A stretch of 64,000 bases of DNA from a virus (IMGVR_UViG_3300036820_000007:34489-98488), one strand, 5' to 3'. Positions 56,591 through 63,890 are shown, numbered from the stretch's first letter. Notes: generated from the sequence alone by a model not told the origin. Made by a program: numbers and translations.

Positions 56591-56785
56591 TCAGGCGCTG
56601 CCGAACTCGCCGTCCCGCACACCGGCGGCGAATGCGAGCCACTCGTCTGCGGTGCACTGGAGCATGGGGCCTGCGGGATCCTTGCTGTCGCGCACGGCGA
56701 CCCCGCCACCCGGCAGGTTCGCAATCTCGACGCAGTTGCTGTTTGAGAAACTCCGGCTGCTCTTGACCCAGACCAAAGCTGGCAT
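56591..56785 (-). CDS. DUF397-family protein
   Basis: 64 residues. WVKSSRSFSNSNCVEIANLPGGGVAVRDSKDPAGPMLQCTADEWLAFAAGVRDGEF matches the DUF397 pattern (W.KSS.S....CVEVA.....V.VRDSK.P.GP.L.....W..F..GVRDGEF). In Streptomyces these small proteins pair with XRE-type regulators, as at whiJ and abaA loci; no XRE partner is next to it here. ATG 56785 has GAAAGG upstream. An actinobacterial hallmark. Confidence 0.85.
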   Translation of the reverse strand: MPALVWVKSSRSFSNSNCVEIANLPGGGVAVRDSKDPAGPMLQCTADEWLAFAAGVRDGEFGSA

Positions 56786-56963
56786 GGCTTGAAGTGGCCT
56801 TTCTTCAGGGGGGGCGTCGCCGGCCCGCAAGGCCGGACGACCCAAAGAATACCGGCCGTAACTGGCGCCGAGCAGATCGTGACACCCTATGAGTGCATTT
56901 GCCCGGGAGGCATCCCCGCATACGCTGGCACAGTTACCTTCTGTAGTCGTATGATTACGCTCC
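56786..56963. other. Gap between DUF397 gene and Cys-rich small gene
   Basis: 178 nt. No gene. TATGAT (56950-56955) lies 8 nt before ATG 56964 and would give a leaderless transcript; no matching -35 could be assigned with confidence. Confidence 0.4.
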
Positions 56964-57167
56964 ATGACGAACCTGCCCCCGGGACCAGGCTGCCTGTCCT
57001 GCGCCCTCGACGACGGCCCGTGCAACTGCGACCGGGATTGCGGGGCGCGTGTCTGCATGGGGGGAGTGCGTGTAGCCGGTGAGCCTGAGCATGGCGCCGG
57101 GCGGGGACGCTGGTGGCCACTGCGCCGGGAGCGCCCCAGGCACGCCAGGCCGCGGCGCGCCGCCTAG
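56964..57167 (+). CDS. Small Cys-rich protein, tentative
   Basis: 67 residues. LPPGPGCLSCALDDGPCNCDRDCGARVC has seven Cys within ~25 residues, likely metal binding; the second half is Arg-rich and low in information. Possibly leaderless (TATGAT at 56950-56955). It ends against the convergent gene 57164-57928, overlapping it by 4 nt. Could be spurious. Confidence 0.4.
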   Translation: MTNLPPGPGCLSCALDDGPCNCDRDCGARVCMGGVRVAGEPEHGAGRGRWWPLRRERPRHARPRRAA

Positions 57168-57928
57168 CCCCTCAGCGTCTGCGCCAGGCTCGTCCAGCCG
57201 CTAGTGCCGCCTCCGCCCCCGGCGCTGCCGCCTCCAGCAAAGACGGGCATGCCGCTGGTGTCGAACGTCACGTCCAGGGACTGCGGGCGGTAGTCGTGAC
57301 AAACGTTGGCCACCGCTTTGAAGCGGGCCACATCCGTCATGATCACCAGGGACTGGGCGAGGTAGGTCTCGGCCGGGACGAGCGAGCCGGGATGGGCGCA
57401 GTACGAGCGCACCGCCTCGCCGTTCTCGTCGAGTTCCAGCACGTTCCCACTCTGGCTGCCGTCGGCGATAATGCGCCACGGCGAGCCGTCACTGGCCGTC
57501 ACTGAGAACCAGCGGTACTCCTCATACGTCTTCCGCTGATCCTCGCTCATCCAGGCCAGGAGGCGCTGCGTGGCCAGTTCCAGCCGGATGGCCTTAGCGC
57601 GCTGGCGCTCCTCCTCGGCCTCCCTGGCCAGCCGCGCCTGCTCCTGCTGGCGGGCCGCCTCCTCGGGGGAGAGCTGGACCTGCAGCACAGCGCCCGTCGG
57701 CAGGTCCACCGCCCCGCGCAGAACAAACGGGGCACCTTCGGCGCGAACGACCGTCCAGTCCGCGCCGCCCGCCGCGCGAAAGGTGTACTGCTCATTGGCG
57801 GTGGCCAGAATGCAGAAGTCGCCATCGCCGGGGGTCGCGGTCATAGGGGCACCCAGGGTGACCGGGACCCCCGGCATCACATCAACCGGTCCCCACACCA
57901 AGTGGGAGTCGGCAACTCCGTCCGGCAA
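57164..57928 (-). CDS. Hypothetical protein with central coiled coil
   Basis: 254 residues. Beta-rich start (TFRAAGGADWTVVRAEGAPFVLRGAVDLPTGAVLQVQL), a highly charged helix (SPEEAARQQEQARLAREAEEERQRAKAIRLELATQRLLAWM), then FSVTASDGSPWRIIADG and YCAHPGSLVPAETYLAQSLVIMTDVARFKAVANVCHDY. The last block resembles a family common in Streptomyces phage genomes. The Gly-rich end is probably flexible. TTG 57928 is a weak start, 6 nt after the upstream gene. Confidence 0.65.
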   Translation of the reverse strand: MPDGVADSHLVWGPVDVMPGVPVTLGAPMTATPGDGDFCILATANEQYTFRAAGGADWTVVRAEGAPFVLRGAVDLPTGAVLQVQLSPEEAARQQEQARLAREAEEERQRAKAIRLELATQRLLAWMSEDQRKTYEEYRWFSVTASDGSPWRIIADGSQSGNVLELDENGEAVRSYCAHPGSLVPAETYLAQSLVIMTDVARFKAVANVCHDYRPQSLDVTFDTSGMPVFAGGGSAGGGGGTSGWTSLAQTLRG

Positions 57929-57934
57929 TGAAAC

Positions 57935-58177
57935 TCAGCCGCCCTGCAGCTGGTTCCACATGCGGATCCGGCCCGCCTCAGGGTCGAACGTGCGGATCGC
58001 CACGTCGTCCTGGTTGGCGGCCCCGCCCCTGGTCTCCGCCAGGGTCTGCGCGAACGCCTCGGCTGCGGCCTGCACCTGCAGGTCGTCGGCCTTGTTCCAG
58101 GTCAGGTCTTCCAGGCCCGGGCGCTCGAGCGTGCCGGTGTACTCGACGACGGTTGCCTCTTCTATTACGGCGGTCAC
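57935..58177 (-). CDS. Small acidic protein, unknown
   Basis: 80 residues. VVEYTGTLERPGLEDLTWNKADDLQVQAAAEAFAQTLAETRGGAANQDDVAIRTFDPEAGRIRMWNQL. Alternating strand and helix, no Cys. GTG 58177 with GAGGAGTTCAC upstream. Operonic with the next leftward gene. Confidence 0.65.
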   Translation of the reverse strand: MTAVIEEATVVEYTGTLERPGLEDLTWNKADDLQVQAAAEAFAQTLAETRGGAANQDDVAIRTFDPEAGRIRMWNQLQGG

Positions 58178-58306
58178 GTGAACTCCTCACGCCATTGGCA
58201 GCCCGCCCCTTCCGGCAGCCTGCCGTTACGTGTCACACACTAGCGGCCCGTAATCGACTCGTCGCGCTATGTGACCATACTGGCGACACTCCCTGATGAG
58301 GCCTCC

Positions 58307-58334
58307 TTGCTAACCTAGAGATTCGTGCTAAACT
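58307..58334 (+). promoter_or_regulatory. Promoter of the antitoxin-headed early operon
   Basis: TTGCTA (58307-58312), 16-nt spacer, TAAACT (58329-58334), 7 nt before ATG 58342. It points to leaderless or very short-leader transcription of the rightward block. Confidence 0.55.
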
Positions 58335-58341
58335 CAAGGTC

Positions 58342-58533
58342 ATGATTCCAGAAGAGACGGTCGCGGCCGACGATGTCCGGCGGCGCTTTCGCGAACTGCT
58401 CAACGAGGTCGAGCACCAGGGCGCCCATCTGACAGTGACTCGCTACGGGGAGACGGCTGCCGTCATCGTGCCCTACGACTGGTACCAGGAAGCCAGGGCA
58501 ATGACGAAGGGGGAGAGGGCCGTCAGTGAGTAA
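58342..58533 (+). CDS. Phd/YefM-type antitoxin, orphan
   Basis: 63 residues. EETVAADDVRRRFRELLNEVEHQGAHLTVTRYGETAAVIVPYDWYQEA is the complete N-terminal Phd/YefM fold (swapped DNA-binding dimer) with the G.TAAVIVP.DWY signature. The usual toxin (RelE or Doc type) is not downstream; the next gene is unrelated. It may regulate its own operon or neutralise a host toxin. Its promoter overlaps the start. Confidence 0.82.
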   Translation: MIPEETVAADDVRRRFRELLNEVEHQGAHLTVTRYGETAAVIVPYDWYQEARAMTKGERAVSE

Positions 58534-58840
58534 GCGCATCGGCCGCTGGGTCTACAACTCCACCAGCACCCGCTACGGCATCGCCGGGTGGCACTTGGAT
58601 GACTCGCCGGTGGTCATCGACTTCATGCCCGGCCGCGGCTGGGACGGCAAGGGCGAGTACCAGCTCTACAACTGGCCGGCCGGTACACCGTTCGGCCAGG
58701 AGCGGCCGGCCGTATTCGACCACGAGCCACTGGCCCGCTACCTGCGCGATGCCATGCAAGAGGTAGAGGAAGCATGGGACGAAGCGCATCCGCCGGACAT
58801 GGCCACGCTGAACGGGAGTGGCAGTGAGTCTCAAGATTGA
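58526..58840 (+). CDS. Small soluble protein, unknown
   Basis: 104 residues from GTG 58526, overlapping the antitoxin gene. GRWVYNSTSTRYGIAGWHLDDSPVVIDFMPGRGWDGKGEYQLYNWPAGTPF: aromatic beta region, then an acidic helix (DAMQEVEEAWDEAHPPD). It sits where a toxin would be in a TA pair but has no known toxin motif. Confidence 0.65.
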   Translation: MSKRIGRWVYNSTSTRYGIAGWHLDDSPVVIDFMPGRGWDGKGEYQLYNWPAGTPFGQERPAVFDHEPLARYLRDAMQEVEEAWDEAHPPDMATLNGSGSESQD

Positions 58841-59057
58841 ACCAGTAATCGACCCCTTCAGGTCGCGCCAAGTCCCCGATGTCGCCGGACGGTTCTCGAA
58901 GGAGCGCGACAGGCACCAGCGGGCCGCGGACCTTATGTGGCTCGGCGTCCTCGCCAGCCAGTTCACCCCGCACGAGATCAGGCTGCTGGACGACCTCGGA
59001 TTCCTGTCCCAGCATGACCGGGACCTGCTGGCGCAAGTGCGGAAGGCGGCGCGATGA
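58824..59057 (+). CDS. Small protein, unknown
   Basis: 77 residues from GTG 58824 (GGGAGTGGCA upstream; GTG 58818 also possible). DRHQRAADLMWLGVLASQFTPHEIRLLDDLGFLSQHDRDLLAQVRKAAR is all-helical. Overlaps the previous gene by 17 nt. Function unknown. Confidence 0.6.
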   Translation: MSLKIEPVIDPFRSRQVPDVAGRFSKERDRHQRAADLMWLGVLASQFTPHEIRLLDDLGFLSQHDRDLLAQVRKAAR

Positions 59058-59278
59058 GCAGTGGACCCAGGGACGTGCCGATCGACACCTCCCGCGCCAG
59101 AGCGGAGGCCGCCCGGAGGCCACGGCGCCGAGTCAGCGCGCCCATGCCCGCCAAGTATGAGCCGCTCGCCGTCTACAACGCCGAAGTCTCGCGCGGGATC
59201 GTCCACACGCCAGAGTACGACGCCGCGATGACCGCACTTCAGCGCGAGTTCAATGCGTGGTCCCGAGGAGACTCCTGA
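59054..59278 (+). CDS. Small basic protein, unknown
   Basis: 74 residues. Basic start (SRARAEAARRPRRRVSAPMPAKYEP) and helical end (YDAAMTALQREFNAWSRGDS). ATGA overlap with the previous gene; one of the four-nt-overlap chain of the early block. Confidence 0.6.
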   Translation: MSSGPRDVPIDTSRARAEAARRPRRRVSAPMPAKYEPLAVYNAEVSRGIVHTPEYDAAMTALQREFNAWSRGDS

Positions 59279-59547
59279 TGGCCGCCAGCGGCTTACCAGC
59301 TGATCCCGTGGAGACGGTCGACCGGCACGAGGAGGTCGCTCACCGGCGCGCCTTCTGGGCCGGCCTGGTGTGCAAGCTGCACCTGCAGAAGCGCTTCGGC
59401 GTGGCCGTGCGCCAGATCCCGGGCGCCTGCTGCTGGGGGATCTACATCGAGCCGTACAAGGACACTGCGATGGACGGCGAGGTCGTGGCGGAACTGCGCC
59501 AGCGTCTCCGCCAGATGGAGACCGGACAGAGAGGGGCGCCGTCGTGA
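59278..59547 (+). CDS. Small protein, unknown
   Basis: 89 residues. DRHEEVAHRRAFWAGLVCKLHLQKRFGVAVRQIPGACCWGIYIEPYKDTAMDGEVVAELRQRLRQM: helix-strand-helix. TGATG overlap with the previous gene; CC and another Cys may bind metal. No family. Confidence 0.6.
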   Translation: MAASGLPADPVETVDRHEEVAHRRAFWAGLVCKLHLQKRFGVAVRQIPGACCWGIYIEPYKDTAMDGEVVAELRQRLRQMETGQRGAPS

Positions 59548-59855
59548 GCGACATGATCCGTGTTTCCCGGGCGCTTTACCGCAATGCGCTTGCAGATGCT
59601 ATCGACTGGGAGGAGTCCTTCTGCGCCTCCCACGATCCTGACATTAACGGGGCGGTGGCCCACTGCAAGCCCGGGGCGCGCTGCGATGCCTACAAGACTG
59701 CCGCCAGGTTGCTCGCCAGCTACAGGCGCGCATACGCGGCAGCCGGCGGCCGGCCGGGCGTGCTTGAGTCTGCGCTCGCCGAAGCCCGGAGCGTGCCGAT
59801 CCAGGATCTCCCGATGAATGATCACTTCGTGCTACCCGACGACTCCCCCAGGTGA
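59544..59855 (+). CDS. Small helical protein, unknown
   Basis: 103 residues from GTG 59544. FCASHDPDINGAVAHCKPGARCDAYKTAARLLASYRRAYAAAGG has a C...H..C..C arrangement, possibly zinc-binding, then helix. Last of the early overlapping chain. The 80 nt after it hold no gene; they run into the convergent metalloprotease gene. Confidence 0.6.
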   Translation: MSDMIRVSRALYRNALADAIDWEESFCASHDPDINGAVAHCKPGARCDAYKTAARLLASYRRAYAAAGGRPGVLESALAEARSVPIQDLPMNDHFVLPDDSPR

Positions 59856-59935
59856 TTGTGATCTTGGAAATCGAGGGCTATCATGACTTGCGGGAATCTA
59901 AATTCCCTGCATTTGAGCATAAATCGATGATGAGT

Positions 59936-60544
59936 TCAGTACGCAGGGACAGGGATTGGCGCGTCCTCCAGGTAGTACGCGGAGGTACGCAGAGACTGCG
60001 GCCAGGTGGCCAGCTCGGCCCGGGTCAGTGCACCCGGCGCGGCCTGACGCACAACGATCGTCTTCGGTGCCGCCGGATCGGCTTCACGCTTTGGGTTGGG
60101 TACGCGCTGCGGGCGTACCGGCCGCGCGGCCACCTCATGGCCGACCAGCGCGGGGGAGAGGTCGGCAACCATCCGGCACCATGGCTCACCGTTGTGGGCC
60201 GGATCCTCGCCGCGGAACATCAGGGCCGCGTGAATCATTTCGTGCAGCAGAACGTCGGCAACCATTCGCGGGCCGCCGGGCAGCTTGCGCTTGGCCGCTG
60301 CGGCACGGGTGCCAGTGAAGATCTCAGGCGGCAGCGTGATGCGCGGAGCGGCCAGCCAGTCCTGCAGATCCCGCGTAAGGCCAATGCAGTTGCCGTAGGC
60401 CGTCAGCCCAATGATCACAGGCAACGGCGGGACGCTTCCGGCGAAATGCTCGCGGTTCAGCCGCGCGAACTCGTCGGCGGCAAAGGTTCCGGCGGCGCCC
60501 CACAGCAGCGCGGCGGCCTGGCGGTAGTCAGCGTACGTTCCCAT
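59936..60544 (-). CDS. SprT-like zinc metalloprotease
   Basis: 202 residues. VADVLLHEMIHAALMF gives HExxH (residues 101-105) with a third ligand candidate in PAHNGEPWCRMV, the SprT/Spartan pattern. Preceded by a LPVIIGL.AYGNCIGLTRDL strand pair as in that family. SprT-like proteins degrade DNA-bound proteins; in phages the role is unknown. The C-terminal ~60 residues are Pro/Arg-rich. ATG 60544 is uncertain (ATG 60562 possible). Divergent from the recombinase. Confidence 0.8.
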   Translation of the reverse strand: MGTYADYRQAAALLWGAAGTFAADEFARLNREHFAGSVPPLPVIIGLTAYGNCIGLTRDLQDWLAAPRITLPPEIFTGTRAAAAKRKLPGGPRMVADVLLHEMIHAALMFRGEDPAHNGEPWCRMVADLSPALVGHEVAARPVRPQRVPNPKREADPAAPKTIVVRQAAPGALTRAELATWPQSLRTSAYYLEDAPIPVPAY

Positions 60545-60604
60545 GGCCAAACTGTAACGCATAACTACGTGCAACAGGCCGTCGATGCTGTTACGATGAC
60601 TCGC

Positions 60605-60620
60605 GAGAAGAGAACTTCTC
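60605..60620. promoter_or_regulatory. Inverted repeat between SprT-like and recombinase genes
   Basis: GAGAAG (60605-60610) AGAA CTTCTC (60615-60620). It lies in the divergent promoter region, so it could be an operator or recombinase site. Short, hence tentative. Confidence 0.35.
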
Positions 60621-60653
60621 ACTAGTTGAAGCTCCAAAACGAGGGGAGACTGC

Positions 60654-61733
60654 ATGCTCAGCGAACCCGAGGGCGAACCGCTTACTGGCGTCGTCGTCAG
60701 CCTGAACAATAGGCCCAGCCGCACGATCGCCCATGACCTGCCGATCCCGGACGCGGCTCGCCCGGCTGACGTGAATCCCTACAGCGTCTACCTAGCCTCG
60801 CTCGCGAAGGGCAATTCGCGGCGAACGACGACCTACCGCCTAGACCAGGTCGCCTGCCTTGCGTGGGGCATTGAGTACAAACGGGGCAACTGCGGCAGCC
60901 GGGGCATCGGAGCCTTCTTTCCCTGGGAGGCGCTCCGGTTCCAGCACACGTCCGCGATCCAGGCCGAGATGATAAGCCAGGTCTGGAGCCCATCCCGCGC
61001 GAACGCCTGCCTCAGCGCCATGCGGAAGACGCTCCAGACCGCCTGGAAGCTCCAGCTCATATCAACCGACGACTACCAGCTAGCACGTGAAGTCAAAGAC
61101 GTCAAGGGCAGCCGTGTTCGCGCGGGTCGCAGCATCCATCCCGACGAGATGGCAGCCATGATGAAGGCGGCACTGGCCGATCCGGATGACCCAGCCGGAA
61201 TACGTGACGCCGCCCTCATCAGCCTGCTCTGGTCCACCGGGGCTCGCGAGGCCGAGGCCGCGGCGGGGGCAATCGAGCACTACGATGCAGGCCGCCGCAG
61301 GCTGAAACTTCTCGGGAAGGGCAACAAGGAGCGCTACGTCTACCTGCACACGAACGCCGCGCTGGCCCTAGAGCGATGGCTGGCTTTCCTCAACGCACGC
61401 AGCGGGCCCATCTTCAGGAAAATCGACAAGCACGGCCACATCTCGCCGAAGGCCGTAGCTTCCTGCAGCGTCTATTACATCGTCAACCGCCGACGCCTGC
61501 AGGCAGGACTGGCGCCACTCACCCCTCATGATTTCCGGCACACCTTCATCGGCGACATACTCGACGCCGGCGCTCACCTCCCCCAGGCTCAGGAACTCGC
61601 CGGGCACGAGAGCGTTAACACCACCGCCGCTTACGTGCGGCACGACGAAGGCGCCTTGCGAGATGCCGTCGACCGGCTGCCGATTCCGGACATCATGGCG
61701 CTTGCGGGCGCCGCGAAGGATGGCGCGGGATGA
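60654..61733 (+). CDS. Tyrosine recombinase (integrase or resolvase)
   Basis: 359 residues. SAM-like N-terminal core-binding domain (NPYSVYLASLAKGNSRRTTTYRLDQVACLAWG), then catalytic domain: Arg in WSTGAREAE (~197), Lys in LLGKGNKERYV, HxxR in TPHDFRHTF (~291-294), GHE and Tyr in TTAAYVRHD (~327). Could integrate the phage, or resolve multimers if it is plasmid-like. ATG 60654 is preceded by GAGGGGAGACTGC. No att site could be recognised; the next gene overlaps the stop (ATGA). Confidence 0.9.
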   Translation: MLSEPEGEPLTGVVVSLNNRPSRTIAHDLPIPDAARPADVNPYSVYLASLAKGNSRRTTTYRLDQVACLAWGIEYKRGNCGSRGIGAFFPWEALRFQHTSAIQAEMISQVWSPSRANACLSAMRKTLQTAWKLQLISTDDYQLAREVKDVKGSRVRAGRSIHPDEMAAMMKAALADPDDPAGIRDAALISLLWSTGAREAEAAAGAIEHYDAGRRRLKLLGKGNKERYVYLHTNAALALERWLAFLNARSGPIFRKIDKHGHISPKAVASCSVYYIVNRRRLQAGLAPLTPHDFRHTFIGDILDAGAHLPQAQELAGHESVNTTAAYVRHDEGALRDAVDRLPIPDIMALAGAAKDGAG

Positions 61734-61936
61734 GCGCCGGCGAACCGGCCGGTGAGGCGCTCGTCGACCAGCTTGACCTGGCCGTAGTCGGCTACATCCT
61801 CATCAAGGGTCCCCGGGCAGCGCAATTCGTGCGGGACGTGATTGCCGAGACCACTGACGCAGTGGTCGCCAAGTGGTTTAACGACGACGCCTGGAAAGTT
61901 TCCGAGTGGGCATTCAAGGGCGGCGCTGGCGTATGA
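61730..61936 (+). CDS. Small protein after recombinase, unknown
   Basis: 68 residues. EALVDQLDLAVVGYILIKGPRAAQFVRDVIAETTDAVVAKWFNDDAWKVSEWAFKG. Mixed helix, no recognised motif; ATGA overlap with recombinase and with the next gene, so co-expressed. It could be an excisionase-like helper but no winged helix is visible. Confidence 0.6.
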   Translation: MSAGEPAGEALVDQLDLAVVGYILIKGPRAAQFVRDVIAETTDAVVAKWFNDDAWKVSEWAFKGGAGV

Positions 61937-62229
61937 ACGACGGCTGCGACACCCCGAACTGCACCCAGCCTCACCCATCGCGCCCATACGCCTGCGGGGA
62001 GCGCTGCTCCACCCACGCACCCGGGACTCCGCCTGCAGGCCGGTACTGCGCCCCGCACCGGTGCTACTGCGGAGGGTGCCCCAGCTATACGGCGTACAGC
62101 TTGTACGCAGACAACCCTGAGCGCGTGGTTGGCGATGCGCGCGCCGTCGTTAGCGGAAAGCGACGGGCCTCGCCCGCTGAACTCCAGGTGGCCCGGACCA
62201 TACTCGCCGAGCACAGAAAGTCGGCTTAG
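61933..62229 (+). CDS. Cys/His-rich small protein
   Basis: 98 residues. CDTPNCTQPHPSRPYACGERCSTHAPGTPPAGRYCAPHRCYCGGC has at least ten Cys/His in the first half, likely two zinc knuckles; the rest is helical (SPAELQVARTILAEHRKSA). The end HRKSA and following leader are repeated after gene 62262. Confidence 0.65.
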   Translation: MNDGCDTPNCTQPHPSRPYACGERCSTHAPGTPPAGRYCAPHRCYCGGCPSYTAYSLYADNPERVVGDARAVVSGKRRASPAELQVARTILAEHRKSA

Positions 62230-62263
62230 CGTCTGAGCTACAGAAACGAGAGGAGACGGTAAT
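62212..62263 (+). repeat. Gene-end/leader repeat, copy A
   Basis: CACAGAAAGTCGGCTTAGCGTC...AACGAGAGGAGACGGTA-ATG. Related to 62631-62675 and, in its last 15 nt, to the recombinase leader (60636-60656). It contains the AGAGGAGA ribosome binding site. Confidence 0.65.
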
Positions 62264-62648
62264 GGCAACGCATGCCGAGGGGCAGTCCCCCGCGAACGGT
62301 AAGCGGAATATGAGCGGCAAGACCCGAGCCATACGGAATATGAGCGGCAAGACCCGAGCCATACTGGATGGCGAAGCGTCCCTGACAATGCTCAAGTCCC
62401 CGGTCCTGGAAGCGAGATATGAGGAGGCGGTTCGGGCGGCGAGCAGCCTGGTCGGCCTGGATCAATGCCTGACATGGTTGGACGAAGCCTGGCAGGCGTC
62501 GGCCCAGGTACCTCAGCTGATCAGTCAGGGCGAGATGCAGGAAGCCGAAGCGTCCGCAGAGAGGATGTTCCAGCTCGTGGAGGCAGCAATCTCGGCGTGT
62601 CCGCCGAGTGCCGAGTCGCGGCCACCCGGGCACAAGAAGTCGGCCTAG
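62262..62648 (+). CDS. Small protein with internal 10-residue duplication
   Basis: 128 residues. N-terminal RNMSGKTRAI occurs twice in direct succession from an exact 30-nt tandem repeat (62304-62363). The rest is helical (LEARYEEAVRAASSLVGLDQCLTWLDEAWQASAQVPQLI; EASAERMFQLVEAAI). ATG 62262 preceded by GAGAGGAGACGGTA. Ends HKKSA. Unknown function. Confidence 0.65.
   Translation: MATHAEGQSPANGKRNMSGKTRAIRNMSGKTRAILDGEASLTMLKSPVLEARYEEAVRAASSLVGLDQCLTWLDEAWQASAQVPQLISQGEMQEAEASAERMFQLVEAAISACPPSAESRPPGHKKSA
62304..62363 (+). repeat. Exact 30-bp tandem duplication
   Basis: Copies 62304-62333 and 62334-62363, unit beginning CGGAATATGAGCGGC. Identical copies suggest a recent duplication; length divisible by three keeps the frame. 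Confidence 0.9.
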
Positions 62649-62675
62649 CGTCGGATACGAGAGGGGACGGTTGTG
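62631..62675 (+). repeat. Gene-end/leader repeat, copy B
   Basis: CACAAGAAGTCGGCCTAGCGTCGG..ACGAGAGGGGACGGTT-GTG. Matches copy A at about 85% over the aligned parts by eye, with one short internal deletion. Confidence 0.6.
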
Positions 62676-62942
62676 GTAACGAACCAGACAAGGGACAGGC
62701 CCTCCCTGCCGCCATTCAGTGACGTGCCGGGGGCGTGCCCGAAGTGCGGCAAAACGGGAGTCACAGCTGCGTGGCATCGCTTTGGCGGCGAGCTAGGCAG
62801 CAATAAGGGATTCCCGTGCTACCACATCTTCCGGAAAGAGCACATGTGCAGAAGATGCCCCACCTGCGGGTACGGCTGGATGGAGGCGACCGCGGATGCG
62901 GCCGACGCGCAGGGTCAGCTTGCGGCGGCGCTCAATGCCTAA
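62673..62942 (+). CDS. Zinc-ribbon protein
   Basis: 89 residues from GTG 62673. GACPKCGKTG and CRRCPTCGYGWME give two CxxC knuckles ~36 residues apart, a typical zinc ribbon. It lies between repeat-led gene 62262 and the kinase. Its last 8 nt overlap the kinase start. Confidence 0.7.
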   Translation: MVTNQTRDRPSLPPFSDVPGACPKCGKTGVTAAWHRFGGELGSNKGFPCYHIFRKEHMCRRCPTCGYGWMEATADAADAQGQLAAALNA

Positions 62943-63534
62943 GCCCACGCTGACCGTGCTGATCGGCCCGTCCGGGTCCGGCAAGTCCACCTACGCAGCC
63001 GCACACTGGAAGCCCAGCCAGATCGTCAGCAGCGACCACCTCCGCGAGATGGTCAGCGACGACCCTTGGGACCAGCTGGCCACCACCGACGCGTTCGTGC
63101 TGCTGCACCAGATCGTCGAGATGCGGCTGCAGCGCGGCCTGGACACGGTCGTGGACGCAACCAGCTCCTATGCCGAGCACCGGGCCATCCTGGTGTCCAT
63201 CGCCAGGCAGGAACGTGCATTCGTGCGTGCCGTGGTCATGGCCACTCCGCTGCCTATGTGCCTTGACCGCAATGCGTGCAGGTCGCCGAACGTTCCTGAG
63301 AACGTGGTCGTGGCCCAATGGGAACGGATCGCGGCCGATCTGCGGACACTGGGCCGCGAAGGCTTCGGCGAGATCGAGTTCGCCGGAACCGGTTCAGCGA
63401 AGGCCGTCGAGATTGAGGCGCTGATTGAGGCGTCGTCTTTCGGTACGCCGGGAGCGCGCAAGCTTCGCGAGCGAGGGCGCCAGATGGCCGCCCGGAAAGC
63501 GGAATCGCCGGGCGGAAAGGGCGGCGGAAGGTGA
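62935..63534 (+). CDS. P-loop kinase (polynucleotide-kinase-like, AAA_33)
   Basis: 199 residues. Walker A GPSGSGKST (residues 11-19), QIVSSDHLREMVSDDPWDQLATTDAFVLLHQIVEMRLQRGLDTVVDATSSYAEHRAILVSIARQERAFVRAVVM and C-terminal ARGL-like helices follow the T4 Pnkp/Zeta-toxin-like kinase fold: SSD.LR., D.T, R.RN analogues. It could phosphorylate DNA/RNA ends or a nucleotide. No phosphatase domain. ATG 62935. Confidence 0.8.
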   Translation: MPKPTLTVLIGPSGSGKSTYAAAHWKPSQIVSSDHLREMVSDDPWDQLATTDAFVLLHQIVEMRLQRGLDTVVDATSSYAEHRAILVSIARQERAFVRAVVMATPLPMCLDRNACRSPNVPENVVVAQWERIAADLRTLGREGFGEIEFAGTGSAKAVEIEALIEASSFGTPGARKLRERGRQMAARKAESPGGKGGGR

Positions 63535-63890
63535 TAACCGTCAAGGTCTATGACGATGCCGGAACGTGCGTCAGCGTCCACGAGGCGCACGGCGGGGGCG
63601 AGGGTCCCCGGGCGGTGATCGATGCGCTGCAGCGCGCGCTAAGGGCCGAGGCAAAGGTGCTGCCGGTTGACCCAGGCGCCGGCGACCACCACCACGAGCA
63701 GCGCTCCGTGCTCGGCATGACCCTGGCTCAGGTCGCCGGGCTCATCATGACGGAGAAGATCCCTATCACCGCCGTGTTCGACGCGCTCCCTGGTGACATG
63801 CCGATGATCCCCGGCCCGAATGGGGAAGGCGACGGCGAGTGCATCATCGAGCCCGTGCTGAGCTGGACGGTGGCGCACGATGGCGAATGA
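63531..63890 (+). CDS. Small protein, unknown
   Basis: 119 residues from GTG 63531 (GTGA overlap with the kinase). VKVYDDAGTCVSVHEAHGGGEGPRAVIDALQRALRAEAKV; a HHHE patch; GMTLAQVAGLIMTEKIPITAVFDAL. Alpha/beta, no family recognised. The next gene overlaps its end by 11 nt. Confidence 0.62.
   Translation: MITVKVYDDAGTCVSVHEAHGGGEGPRAVIDALQRALRAEAKVLPVDPGAGDHHHEQRSVLGMTLAQVAGLIMTEKIPITAVFDALPGDMPMIPGPNGEGDGECIIEPVLSWTVAHDGE

Noticed and set aside
59852-60625. 257-codon plus frame opposite the SprT-like gene
   Set aside because: The minus frame carries HExxH and a good fold pattern; the plus frame is Arg/Gly-rich without motif.
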